A stretch of DNA of 64,000 nt, taken from contig WNNJ02003144.1 of NCBI GenBank assembly GCA_012934845.2, positions 1-64,000 on the forward strand, written 5' to 3'. The stretch is from Pomphorhynchus laevis (Eukaryota; Acanthocephala; Palaeacanthocephala; Echinorhynchida; Pomphorhynchidae). A program made the position numbers and the translations under genes. Positions 34,771 to 46,997 of this stretch are shown one piece after another. How positions within the stretch are numbered: position 1 is the stretch's first letter; every line of letters starts with the position of its first letter. The notes below the pieces were generated by a model. That model saw nothing but the letters and a program-made list of their open reading frames with translations, was not told where the DNA came from and made no database searches.

Positions 34771-35703
34771 ATGTTATTATTTGACATGAATCATTTTGGG
34801 AAACATTTATTGGTTCATAAAATTATGGACATGAAGACATTAACCCTGGGTTCGATAGGATATCGAATACTTCGAAGTGTTAAGCAATCGTGGAATCGTT
34901 CGATAATATACAGGGCCAACGCATATCAGCTGCCTTGTAGTGCAAACGCCATGCCAGACAAAGCCGCAATGAGCCTCTTTTGCATAGATAACAAGGAAAT
35001 TATATGCTGGAAGACAAATACAGACAATTACGTGAGTGTTCCAAAGGATTATCGTCAAGAGTGGACCAGATTTCGTATACGGTGGTGGAAAAAGTTACTC
35101 CGTATTCATGAATCTGTAAATTTGGAAAACGACGTCATTGCCTACAAGTTCCAACAGTGTAAAAATAAGCAAGAATTGAATAATGTCTTCGAAAACTGTC
35201 TTAATACTAATAACGATCAGGTTACTATTAGCGTAGAAAATATGTTCTCAGATGATGATCGTTTCATCTTCCATATAAACGTACACACTGCTATGCGCGT
35301 GTTTCTTTTCGATGCTTTTAATAAAAGGGAAATTGGAGATCGTCAATTACTAGAATTACATTCCGAATTGTGCCCATTTCATTTCAGCATATTTTACAAT
35401 GAACAAGATAATAAAGCAAAGGAGATGGCCTTGTACTTTCAATCTCGATTGGGAGCATGCGGTTTATATGGTTGTTCATATTGCTCTGATAAGTCTTTAC
35501 AGCAAGCTGAAGCTAACTCAGATGGAATAGGCATTCCAGTAATGGTGATTTTCAATGATGAATCTAGCAAAAACGGTTTTTGTGATGTTCGACTGCTGAG
35601 TACTGGCATCTGTGAAAAAGTACACTATGCAGTGCTGCCCAAATGGCTATTCGATTATTACAATATTGCTTTCGTTTCACGGCCAAATATTAAAACTAAT
35701 TGA
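34771..35703 (+). CDS. POLG2: DNA polymerase gamma accessory subunit, mitochondrial
   Basis: Processivity subunit of the mitochondrial replicase. Single exon, 310 aa, ATG at 34771. Family signatures: QEWTRFRIRWWKKLL (human NQWLDFWLRHRLQWWRKF), RFIFHINVHTAMRVFLFDAF (human [20 protein letters not shown]) and a C-terminal class-IIa anticodon-binding-like domain from about residue 200, LCPFHFSIFYNEQDNKAKEM, IGIPVMVIFNDES, NGFCDVRLLSTGICEKVHYA. Shorter than human (485 aa) and somewhat shorter than the fly protein (361 aa, from memory), so the N-terminal synthetase-like part is reduced or starts upstream. No strong targeting peptide was seen, though the first 40 residues are basic. The upstream 230 bp separates it from a PLE terminal repeat. 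The last ~30 codons are duplicated downstream (35738-35862). Confidence 0.85.
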   Translation: MLLFDMNHFGKHLLVHKIMDMKTLTLGSIGYRILRSVKQSWNRSIIYRANAYQLPCSANAMPDKAAMSLFCIDNKEIICWKTNTDNYVSVPKDYRQEWTRFRIRWWKKLLRIHESVNLENDVIAYKFQQCKNKQELNNVFENCLNTNNDQVTISVENMFSDDDRFIFHINVHTAMRVFLFDAFNKREIGDRQLLELHSELCPFHFSIFYNEQDNKAKEMALYFQSRLGACGLYGCSYCSDKSLQQAEANSDGIGIPVMVIFNDESSKNGFCDVRLLSTGICEKVHYAVLPKWLFDYYNIAFVSRPNIKTN

Positions 35704-35862
35704 TTCAAGCAAATGAAAAATATGCGTGTTGATGACTTGAAAAAGTACACTATGCAGTGCTGCCCAAATGGCTATTCGATTATTACAATATTGCTTTCGC
35801 TTCACGGCCAAATATTAAAACTAATTGATTCAAGCAAATGAAAAATATGCTGTTGATGACTT
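35613..35862 (+). repeat. 125-bp tandem duplication of the POLG2 3' end
   Basis: 35613-35737 (last ~30 codons, stop and 3' flank) is repeated at 35738-35862 with single-base differences. The second copy continues directly into the 1.12-kb segmental duplication. The POLG2 stop codon lies in the first copy, so the protein is unaffected. Confidence 0.92.
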
Positions 35863-36960
35863 GAAAAAGTAAATAAAATAACTCAGTCAATTTTTATACT
35901 TTTAAAATTAAATGCTTGGATGTATTCAATCAAATTACTGAAGGTAGATAAATTGTCTTTCGTAAAACTTTCGTACAAGTCCGCAAAGTATTTTTTTACC
36001 TGCCTATACGAAAAGTAGACTCAAAGTCAAATAGAATATATGGCTTTTTGAAATTTTGCTAGTCAACTTGACTATTAATAGCACTTGAAACATAGTATAA
36101 GATATCACTCATAGTATTATTTTTTTCTAATTTACGTTAGAAAAAGTATTAGTTATTAACGTTCTTACAATCTGATGATGAATGCAGTTGCATTCGAAAA
36201 TTTATTAAATAAATTATGTTTCCTTGATCTTCAACTTCTAAAACAATTGTTTATAAGCGAGAGTTATATCTTCAAGAGTATTATTATTGCACTTAAAGCA
36301 TAGAATGGTACTTCAAGTCGTAGTATTAATATTCCATTATTTTTTCAATGCTTACCTATCTTTTTGTAATGCGTATTCAAATCACATCTGAAGTTATTGT
36401 GTCTTCCTAATGTGGTGAAATATAGATTTTATATAAAAAGTCAAATATATTTCTATCTGGGTAAACTCAAAACTTTTGTTGAAGAAAATAAAACCCATGA
36501 TAATAATTGAGTATGCGTATTTTGTAATAAATGTAATAATATAAATATAATAATATTAAATGAATTAACCTATTCGTTCTATTAGTCACAGATATGATAA
36601 ATGGCATATTATTTGAGTTTATTAATTGAGTTTAGAAAAAATATATCAATTACCTTATATTAAATTAAAATTAGAGGTCGTCCGAATGGACTGTATGTTA
36701 TCAGCTTTCGGGCCCTATTCCTCGACTCAACATAGCAGTGGGCCGGACGTATGCTAATAACGTATTTCTCTAGACTTTATGTGATTGCTTAGAGTACTAT
36801 CTCATTCTAACGACGAGTTACAACACAGTCTTAAGACATTTAACATGTCCAAGTAAGGTAGCATTAATCTATTGTGGATTATTTATCTAATCATTTAAAG
36901 TATATTCTGATATTGTGTTTATATGTCAATATTGAAATTTTCTAATCTAACAAAAATATA
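35842..36960. repeat. 1.12-kb segmental duplication, copy 2
   Basis: Match of 29036-30155, same orientation, lying directly downstream of POLG2. Similarity stops sharply on both sides (flanks AATATAACTAAG versus AATATATTTACG at the right edge). Confidence 0.95.
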
Positions 36961-38170
36961 TTTACGACTTAAGAAGTTCATTTTAAGACTTAAGATGTTC
37001 TTCATCTTAAGACGAAGAAAATAAATCTATGATAAAAATGGAGTCTACGTATTTTTCTTTTTGTATATTTTTTGTCTCTTTTTCCTCAACAAAGATGGTT
37101 AGCAGAGTTAACAAAATGCTTATAATTTATATTGTTTTGATATAATTATTCACAATTTACAAATATATTAACTTTCAGCGATTTATGTTTGGTTGCTACT
37201 TTATTAACTGTTATTTTAAAAACATTAAAAACGACAATTCATAGTAAAACAAAACGCAAAAATTAAAATCAAATTAAACCACTTAGCCATTCAATTACTA
37301 ATTAACCATTCAATTACTTAACTATATAAATTAAAAACATTATAGAATTGAAGCTTTTGTTTTAATAAGCTTTTTTTGAAAACAGGAAATAAGTTTGAAA
37401 TTAATATGATAAAATAGAAAACATAATAATTATCATAATTATAATATATTAATATGATAATATAGAACTGAAGCTATTAATCAATTTTTACTTTAATGTC
37501 GGTTGACTAATTTTAAATTCATTTTCAATGAATTTAATATTGTCATTTGTTTAACTATTAAATCGATTTTTGACATTATGTCATTTATGTTTATTAAATC
37601 TTTAATAAATAAAAATAAATATTTAATTTATTTATATAAATAATATTAAATAAATTAATATTTAATTTACTTAAATAAATATATCATACTAATAATATTA
37701 AATATTATTGATTTTTTAATAAATATTAATAATATTAAATAAATATAAATTAAATAATTAATTTTTAATCTTTAATAAAGAAATGTTAAATATTTATTGA
37801 ATAAAGATAAATTTATTTATAATAAATTATATATTCAGTTAAGTGATTAGATTTGTTCTGCTGACATGTAATTATTGATCTGTAAACTTTGTTTTCTGGT
37901 AATATGATTTCTTTCGGAATTACTTAAACTGTATTTTGATACGACATTATTTTTTGAACATTTTTTATTTTGCCCTAAAAAAGACGAAAAAGTGTCATGG
38001 ATTATAAATAAATCCTTAAAAATAAATTTAAACCCTTTTGTGAATAATATGCTTATGTTAGAATAGTAATGGAATTAGTATTTGAATACTAATTTCATTA
38101 ATATTAGAATACTAATGATGTTATTAATTATATTATGATTATAATTTCATAATTATATTATGTTACTAAT
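36961..38170. other. AT-rich spacer
   Basis: No gene or classified repeat seen; short ATTTAAATA-type low-complexity runs. Confidence 0.4.
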
Positions 38171-38174
38171 ATAT

Positions 38175-38480
38175 TATGTATTCGTCCCGCTGCTATGTTG
38201 GATCGAGGAAAAGAGTACAAAACCTGATAATATAGCAGTCCCTCTAGATGACTTAACATCTTAATGATGATGTATGGTATTTTATCTATAAATCGGTTCA
38301 TAGAAATATGGATTATGAACATTCATTTTAGAAATTAAGATTTTTTTATTTTTATTTATTTATTTATAGTACAAAATATGTAGCCTCAATTTAGTGATCT
38401 GATTTATTCTACTAGCATGATGTGTCGAGGAATAGGATACAAAACATGATAGCATGTCATAATTGATATGTGGACTTTGT
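38175..38480 (-). repeat. Two PLE-terminal repeats (minus orientation)
   Basis: Plus-strand landmarks CCGCTGCTATGTTGGATCGA (about 38188) with AACCTGATAATATAGCAG, and a second at about 38380-38460 with GTGATCTGATTTATTCTAC and ACATGATAGCATG. The GGCCCC pairing partner has decayed. Confidence 0.65.
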
Positions 38481-39089
38481 ATTCTCGGCATTTGTCACTA
38501 TCAACTTGTGGACTTTATTTTTTAAGATTAAGATATTTACATTTTTTAATTAGCCAAACATTGCATCCTCAATTAAATCATTTGATTTACAAAATAGTGA
38601 TCCATAATAAAATAACATAATATATTATTATGATAATATATATTATTATCATGATAATATAATAATATCTGTCTTCATTCTTATCCCTCTTCGGGGTCGC
38701 CCTCCATAATGAGTTTATTCTACTCAATTAGATCCGCTAATGTTTCCACTTTTCAGTCGTTCTTTAACTTCTTCACAGTGACAATGCGGGATCCTTGCGC
38801 GTTGCTTCCTGGGAACGCCCTAGCCAATCAAATCAGATAACTGAGTCTATATATTTTATACGATATATGACGTATTTCCTCTACTAAAATTTAAGTATCT
38901 AGTATTTTATTCTAATACAAGACATTGTTTATTATGCATTTATTTTAAATTTATTTTAATGGTATTTTGTTGATACCATTTACCATTAACAAAATACCAT
39001 TTTGTTAATGGTATTTTATTTAATATTTTATAAATAATTAAATAAATAATTAAATAATTATAAATTATAAATATTTTGTTAATTTGTTT

Positions 39090-39448
39090 ATTTTACTATT
39101 TTTGTTTGGCAGCTGGCCAGAAACGGATAATTTTTCGAAATTATTAATAATTCTAATAACTCGTTTAAGGCCGTATAATAATCTTAATGTAACTTATATC
39201 AATCTATATATTCATCCGGGAATAAAATGGTTTTAACATTTTATTAATAAATGAATAATGTGCGCTTATTTACTTATTTTGATGAATATACACTTACCAA
39301 GATACCTACAATAAACGATTACAATGTAACTTTGGTATTTAAAAGATATTTAATAAATATTTAACATTTGTAGTTTACAACTTAGTAATTTTTGTTGAAA
39401 CATTCAAAATTAACTGTTATATTTAAGATTTACTTCAATCTATTAAAT
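39090..39448. repeat. 350-bp dispersed repeat X, copy 2
   Basis: Near-identical to 25806-26156; a third, shorter and more diverged copy lies at 40208-40373. No coding capacity. Confidence 0.85.
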
Positions 39449-39519
39449 GATTGGACTCTTATTATTTTTAATTTAATAAAAATAATTATTATTTAATTAT
39501 TGTTAAAATTATAATTAAA

Positions 39520-39770
39520 ATTACTTCCCGGTTACATTCTCATTCTCAGGAGGGGAAGGCCCCTCGGCGCCCATCATTCTGAAGTGCGTAGCAACGCTGT
39601 TGGCAGCCAAAAACAGTTCAGACTACAATCATACAATTGGCGGTATAAGACGGAGGATCAGTTTCGTGCTGGCTAGGGCAATTTCCACGTGCCTCAGGGG
39701 TCCCCGCTTCCCGCGCCCATACTCCATTGGAAGTCGCTCGTAGTCAGCGTTGCGCGCTTACTCGTTGAAA
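39520..39770. other. GC-rich island of unknown origin
   Basis: Markedly GC-richer than its surroundings (GGGGAAGGCCCCTCGGCGCC near 39552). Neither strand gives a protein I recognise. A similar short GC-rich piece lies at 38690-38825. Probably remnants of a mobile element from a different base-composition background. Confidence 0.35.
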
Positions 39771-39871
39771 TGTTTTTTTTTGTTATTTAAAGTCACAATT
39801 TTATGTTTATAATGGCCCATTTGCTGAAACCTTTTACTGTATTATATTATGACAAATAAAAAAATATTAAA

Positions 39872-41402
39872 ATTGTTTTTTACAAAGAATCACGAAGTTA
39901 GATCATGTTATGTTGTGCATAAATAATTGAAACAAAAGTATATTTATGTTTTCCTATAAATAAATTAAACTAATTTACTTAGGTGATTACAGAGTTAATC
40001 ACCTACATAAAAAAATATTTTTCAAGAATTTACTTTCTTAATATTTTTTTGAAGCCAATAACAATTGTTTGCTAAATAAAAATACAAAATCATGCAGCTA
40101 ATATAATATCTAAAGCAAATTGTTGTCGTTCTTGTCGCTCTATATGTTGAAATCGCTGTGATTATTTGCCGATAGCGCATTGTAACACTGACTACTTATT
40201 TGAAGATATTGTTCCCAAGATATCTACAATAAAAGATTACAATGTAACTTTGTTATTTAAAAGATATTTAATAAATATTTAACATTCGAAGTTTACAATT
40301 TAGTAATTTTTGTTGAAACATGCAAAATAAACTGTTATATTTAAAATTTACTTCAATATATTAAATGATTGGATTCTTATTATTTTTAATTCAATAAAAA
40401 TAATGAAATAAAACACTGATATCTGTAAATTATGCAAATGTCGCTTTGTGTAGTCGAGGTTACGTGTATAACGGTGAACTAAAAATATTTTCTTTTTGAT
40501 GAATGAGTATCTTCAATATATTCAGAGTTATAGTAATATACCACATATGTATGCAACTCTTAAAATTGATCACTTTGCTTTATATTGAAAGCTATAAAGA
40601 TTTTATTAACTAAAAATGCATCATCAATGTTTCGCATAGATTGCGTTTCTCTTCATGTTTTGCATATAATATTTTTCTCTTCATGGAAACGTTTGACAAA
40701 TAATTGATAAATTACAATCTATTTTAATGTCTTCTTAATTTATATCTATTAATAGATAAAATTAGAGAGAAAATTAAGAGGAAAACATTTCCACTTGTGC
40801 AAACTGTACGTTGTTTCCATCTTTTGTAACAAAAAGACGGAGATAGCACTACAGTTGCCGGAAACAACCGACAATCTGTCTTTTGAATTTTCTTGACAGG
40901 AAACCGGAATCTGCCAGGTAAATAGAATGAATAATTGCATACACGAGCGAGTATCATCATTTGGTCGGCTTCATAAATTATCCTCGTGTGAATTCTTTAA
41001 TCCTAGATGCAGCACTGTACACTTCAAAAGACAGATTGTCTTCTGAGTATCTTTAATATATTCAGAGTTATAGTGATATACCACATATGTATGCAACTCT
41101 TAAAATTGATCACTTTGCTTTATATTGAAAGCTATAAAGATTTTATTAACTAAAATGCATCATCAATGTTTCGCATATAATATTTTTCTCTTCATGGAAA
41201 CGTTTGACAAATAATTGATAAATTACAATCTATTTTAATAATATACAAAATCCAAAACAATTGTAATTTTCATATTGAACTCTGTAATCACCTAAGTAAA
41301 TTAGTTTAATTTATTTATAGGAAAACATAAATATACTTTTGTTTCAATTATTTATGCACAACATAACATGATCTAACTTCGTGATTCTTTGTAAAAAACA
41401 AT
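39872..41402. repeat. 1.5-kb inverted-repeat structure, 125-bp arms
   Basis: 39872-39996 is essentially the exact reverse complement of 41278-41402 (ends ATTGTTTTTTACAAAG and CTTTGTAAAAAACAAT). The interior holds a ~200-bp direct repeat (about 40510-40730 and 41045-41240) separated by a distinct block with a GC-richer core (40850-40920). No transposase seen; could be a non-autonomous TIR element or a foldback. Confidence 0.85.
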
Positions 41403-44400
41403 ATTAATCTCTTTATATGTCTTATTGTATCTTTGTTCTTTTAAAGTTTATAACTTTAAAGAATCGCTCGAATTTATTCATTTGCTTAACGATCCTCATT
41501 TGCAGACAATTACCAAAGTTGTAACTGCAACATCACAGATCATTAAATGTCACCTTTATATTACTTACAGAAATAAAAATGACATCTATCCACTCATATA
41601 AAATCAGAATAGTAACATTTTCATAATTTATATATTAATATTTAATCTTTTAGTAAATTTTTATTTTAACATTCAACATGTCAGTGTAAGTAGAAAGAAA
41701 TTTAATCCATTGCTAAATTTAATTTAAAATTTTGTGATTAACGCTTTTTGCCTATCGGTTTTTATCAACAATAGGCATATATCTATTTTGTAAACGATAA
41801 ATCATAAATTTAATAGGTGTACTTTTTAGTCAATTTAGTCGACAACATAAGACGCACATATTGAATTATAAATAAATTATAAATTTATATAAATTCCTTC
41901 TACGTTTTGACTTTAATAATACACATTGCAATATCGCTAAACAGGTACTTTATATTATATATTATAATTAAATTATTAAAATTAATTATCATATCAATTC
42001 GTATTATTAATTATCAGTGTCGGATGATCCTTCATTTTCCAATATGAAATTTTATCATTATACCTTCTTTATTATAAATTGAAAAACAATTTATTTAGAT
42101 AACTTTATAAAACATTTAGCTGATTACTATCAGTATCGTCTAGTTAAATGACAGTTTAATATGCCAAGATATCCAAACAGCTGTTTTTAAGTAGCTCGTT
42201 CTTCATTCAATTCTGATAAACTGCTTATTTGATCAAATGACATTTTCCAGTATTTTTGAATTACAATTACAGGATAGAGAACAACAGATGAGAAAACATA
42301 AGGTTAAAGAAATTAACTAAATTTCAGATGGTTTGTCAAAGTGGCATAACCGAATATCATTGTTCCGGTTATTGTTTTCGATATGTAAGATATGTATTAT
42401 CGAACTTAATATTTCGATAATCGACAGTTGCATGATTGAGAATTGTGAATTAATAAAATTATGAATTAATAAATTTATGAATTAAATTAATTATTAATTA
42501 AATTAATTAAAAATATTAGTTGGAACTGGATCAAAGAAAAGAAGAAAATATTTTTGATATTTCGCTAACTTCTGTTAGCATCTTCAGAAAATTGCAATGT
42601 TTTTTAATGTACTTTAATTTCATTAATATTTCTTTATTTAATTAATTAATTTCTTTTAAAAAACATTGTAATTTTCTGAAGATTCATTATTTTATCAATA
42701 ATGGATCTGTATCAATTATTTAAATTAATTATAGTATATATTATAACTAATTTATAAAATTCAGTTTATTATTTAATTAAATGTATTATTACGTATGTAG
42801 TGCATGTGAATATACGGTTCAGATCGTCAATGCCCAGAGAAACTTTACTTATGAACAAGCTTACATGAACTAAAGTTGCTAAACAAACGAATAAAACCTG
42901 TTTATTGTTAAATTAAATATCGTTTTTAAGTTACGTGCAAAATGAAGCCATCAAAATTCAAATTGTAACAATGATTGCACAGTTATATCAACTTAAAATA
43001 AAATTTTAGGTTCGATAATACATAAATTACATATCGGCGAAAACAATATCGGAACTATGGCACCGTACGGAATTAGTTTAACGCGGCTCTCATGTTTCTA
43101 AGTGAAAATTAAGGCCAAAATGCCGTTACTGTATTACGGAATATCTTACAGTGAATCATCTTGAAAATTATATATTGGACAAAATGTTTTTAATATGTTG
43201 GTTTTGTATGCATTTTTCCAAAGTAAAACGGGTGTGTGCGATAAATAATATTCAAATCCAATCACTGTAAGATAGTTGGTAAAAGAGTGGCATTTTCACG
43301 CCTTGATTTTCTCTTAAGAGTCATCAGAGCTGTGGAAAACTAATGTAGTACGATGTGAAATCTAGGCCTATGTAGTTATTTTAATCTAGATATACAAGAT
43401 GATACACGCTTGTCAGTTGAAGTGCTGCACATATACGAAAGTATATCATAAACAATTTTCCTGTCTGTTCGTTTTGGATGTTTTCCGTTTTGTTAGAAGA
43501 TACTCTGCTATGCGTATCATGCGCATTGCATGGTCATTCATAGACAATATAACGTAAACCAAACAAATCAACAGTAATTTTACTTTTTATTTTTTCGACG
43601 ATAAATTAATAATCGATAAGATCAAAATAAATTATTTTTTAAATAATTTCATTATTATAATGACAATTTGTCGTCATTAATAATAAAATAGTTTTATTAA
43701 TAACTTTAAATATAAAAGTTACGGTACAATGTAAGACATTTTAATTTAAATCGGCACAATCAATAAAATTATTTTATTACTATCAATTAATAATTGATAT
43801 AATAAAAATAAATTATGTTTTTAATAATTTCTTTGTTATGAAATTGTGTCGTAATATTTAATAAAATAATCAAATATAAATATAAAAGTTGGCGCACAAT
43901 GTAAGGCAGGCAGTATAATTTAAATCGGTATAATTAATAAAATAATTTTATTTTATATAAATTAATAATTGATAAGTTAAAAATAAATTATTTTTAAATA
44001 ATTTCATGGTTATAATGAAAATGTGTCGTCATTAATTTTGTTTAGATATAAAATATAATGTAATATAATTTAAATTAAAATAATATTAATATAATTTAAT
44101 TTAATTATTATAGAATAGACTTAGTCTTTATAAGACTAAGTTATATCGAGTATAACTTACTAAGTATAACTTAGTAACTTACTAAGTATCAAGTTATATC
44201 GTCATGTTGAATATCATTGGATAATTGTAGAGAAATTTAAACCAATTTTAAAACAGTGAAGCACATAAATCTGGTATCTATACCATTGATTTTTAGAGCC
44301 TACAAGCTTAGCTAAAATGTAAAGTGATGCAGTTGGTTTCCTACGTGACGCACGGAAGAAGAAAAATAATTATCATTTAAGAAAATTAGCTAAATATGTT

Positions 44401-44530
44401 CCTTATATGTTCCTAGTATTTTTGTGGCTTTATAGTTGATGATACTATTAGCGAAAAATTTTATGAATTAATTGTATTTCCATATATTGGTTTCTTGCAA
44501 CATATTATATTATTTTTATACCCAGGATAT
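41403..44530. other. Intergenic, mostly unassigned
   Basis: AT-rich. Contains a hammerhead-like box hairpin (42560-42587, minus) and a copy of the palindrome-forming repeat (about 42950-43300). Nothing else supported. Confidence 0.4.
42560..42587 (-). ncRNA. Hammerhead-like box hairpin (degenerate)
   Basis: Minus strand: CTGAAGA (42587-42581), T, GCTAAC, loop AGAA, GTTAGC, GAAA (42563-42560). Same geometry as 29366-29393 with a wholly different but still perfectly paired stem. Confidence 0.4.
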
Positions 44531-44536
44531 TCAAAT

Positions 44537-45157
44537 TTATACCTTTTCTTGTAGTTTTTCTTTTGCCAATCTATCCCTTAGACATTCTTCATTAAATATG
44601 CCAGCATTTTTAAATGAATCAATTAATTGATGATTTGCGATTTTCAATGTTTTATCCGAATTATGTTCATTGAACTGCTGAACGATGTTTTGTAGCACAT
44701 CAGGCGGAATTTTCGCTATGTTTTCACTATCTGTAACTGATCCTTCGGTTTGTTGGTACATATTATTGAAGTTTGCCTGTTTCGGTTTATTATGTTCGTG
44801 GTCAGATAAACCATCTTCGCTATTGTCGTTTTTTAACAGATTATCATCAGAATTAAAGTCTTTAAATTTAATATTTTCATATTTTACATCGTCTGAATCC
44901 GATTTCTTAACATCTGTACATCTTGCTTTCGGTGTGTTCTTGTCGGTGAATGATTCTTCGTTTTTATTTTTAAAGTCATTATCGATTTTGCTACCGACAC
45001 CCTCATTGATTTCCTCTTTGATATTTTGGCGAGGAGGCTTTTGGAATATTTCTATATTCCAACTATTTTCCATGTATCCTTTGTTCATTAACATTTTTAT
45101 GTATGTGTTTATATCATTTGATTCCATTGCTGTTCTGCTAATTTGTTCTTCTATCAT
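44537..45157 (-). CDS. Hypothetical acidic 206-aa protein
   Basis: Uninterrupted single-exon frame, ATG at 45157, stop at 44539-44537. Not recognised. The sequence is strongly hydrophilic and rich in Asp, Glu, Asn and Lys, with a low-complexity centre (residues about 50-140) that looks disordered. The two ends look more ordered: an N-terminal helix-like segment (NDINTYIKMLMNKGYMENSW) and a C-terminal segment (PPDVLQNIVQQFNEHNSDKT, then LRDRLAKEKLQEKV) that could form helices. No signal peptide or membrane segment. Its length in an AT-rich region argues for real coding. It could be a whole small gene or the last exon of a larger one upstream. Confidence 0.55.
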   Translation of the reverse strand: MIEEQISRTAMESNDINTYIKMLMNKGYMENSWNIEIFQKPPRQNIKEEINEGVGSKIDNDFKNKNEESFTDKNTPKARCTDVKKSDSDDVKYENIKFKDFNSDDNLLKNDNSEDGLSDHEHNKPKQANFNNMYQQTEGSVTDSENIAKIPPDVLQNIVQQFNEHNSDKTLKIANHQLIDSFKNAGIFNEECLRDRLAKEKLQEKV

Positions 45158-45611
45158 TGTGATTTTTCAATCTATATGATCAGATAAAAATTTTACTTCA
45201 AACATGAAAAATAATACTAATAAATCGTTTTAGAATTGTCAAATGTCGAGTTGTACTTTAACATTTCCTACTCTTTTATTATTATTGGATTTGCAATTCG
45301 TTTTCTGCTATGCACAAATGAACAGAATGCTATATCACAGTTTATACTACATTTGAAAAATTTTCTATTCTCAAAATAAATAGTTATCTATTGTTTTTTC
45401 ATAGTTTTAAGTTAATTTGCCTGTTCAGTCATTGTTGCAATTAAACATTTAATGACTGTTTTCCGCAACTTTATTTAATCCTATTTATAATCCAACAGCA
45501 GTACGTTTCATTTCAATATTGAAATGCATAACTGATTACAAACGCTTATTTAATTTGAATCATAAATGATTTCAATTGAATTTACAAAATGTTAAATGGA
45601 TAGTATTTTAA

Positions 45612-45890
45612 TAAATCTAATTGTCAATAAAAGCAGACGAGTCGAGTGATCAACAGCCAACATTAAAAGGACCGAAACGTATACCGTAGGTATTTGATCA
45701 GTAGCTGATGAAGTCGGCCAATACTGAAATGTAGCGTATTGATGTTGGCTTATAGATAGGATTACATTTCAGTATTAGTGGACCACATCAGCTACTGATC
45801 CAACACTTACATTTCACGTCCTTTTAATGTTGGCTAATGATTACTCGACTCGTCTGCTTTTATCTGCAATTAGATTTAATGAAAGACTTG
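45612..45890. repeat. Palindromic copy pair of dispersed repeat
   Basis: 45612-45738 (AGCAGACGAGTCGAGTGATC, CCAACATTAAAAGGAC, ATCAGTAGCTGATG, AATACTGAAATGTA) is mirrored by 45765-45890 in inverse orientation at roughly 85% identity by eye. Each half is a copy of the family found at 22780-22960 and 46040-46520. Confidence 0.85.
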
Positions 45891-46039
45891 AGTCTTACAT
45901 TTGTCAAATTTAATTGAAATTATTTCTGATTCCAAATGAAATTAGCTTTAATAGGGGAAGGTTTCACATTCAAATTGAAAACCTACATATTTTTTAAATT
46001 AATTTCTATTATCAAACTAGTCGTCTATATTTTGTTTCC

Positions 46040-46520
46040 TAATTTTAGGTTGATATAACTATGCAGTAATTGTTATCATTAAAATTTTGATGACTTTTTT
46101 CATGTACTTTGTTTTAATCCTCTATCCATAAGTCAACAGTAGTAGAATAAATTTTTGTTCTACTACTGTTGATCCAATATACCAAAGTTCATGTTTCGGT
46201 CGTTTTAATGTTGACTGACGATTACTATCGATATTTTAATCATTAACAGTTGCATGATTAAGAACTGTTTATATGATTAATAAAACGTTTCATAGCTTGT
46301 TGATGTTGTTGTTCCAAAGTGAAACAGGTATGTTCAATATACAATATTCAAGTCCAATAACTGGAAGATAGTTTGTAATATATAATTGTCAATGCAGCAA
46401 ACGAGTCGTTTGATCGCCAACCAAAATCGCAAAGATGAAATGTAGAAATTAGATGATCACTTTGTAAGTTCTGCCAGTACTGAAATGTGCCATACTGCTG
46501 TTGACCTATAAACATATTTG
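46040..46520. repeat. Further copies of the palindrome-forming repeat
   Basis: 46040-46230 contains a 15-bp perfect hairpin (46133-46147 with 46158-46172, TCAACAGTAGTAGAA). 46360-46520 is a diverged copy with AACGAGTCGTTTGATCGCCA and CCAGTACTGAAATGTG. Confidence 0.7.
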
Positions 46521-46997
46521 GGTAACGTTGCAGGAAAAAGTACTAAATTTCAAGTGCATATAAAAATACAAAATATTTTAATATTTTCACATCTGAGATT
46601 TTTACACCCATTTCTTAAGATATATAAATAAACATTAAATTATAAAACAATTAAGTCAGTTTGTGTACATATGCTGACTGTCGAAAATATAAAAGAATAC
46701 GAAATTATAATTTAAGAAATTATATAAATAATTGAAATTGATAATTTCAATAATTTCACAGTGACGAGCGATACTATGTTTTAAAAAATATACACTTATC
46801 AGCTTATCATTCCTTTGAATAGTATATTTATTCTTATTGATTTTTGTAGAAATAACTTTCATAATCTGCATATCTATTGCCTTTCAGAGTAAAATTTTAT
46901 TTTTAAGAATTTGAGTTGTCAAACCGAAATTATTATTTGTATATTGCTTTCCTTTGGCGTATTAAAGGTTACAAGTTTCAAGTTACATGCTGTATTT

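Noticed and set aside
36172-36199. Independent third example of the CTGATGA-T-stem-GAAA motif
   Set aside because: It is inside the 1.12-kb segmental duplication and so is the same locus copied, not independent evidence.
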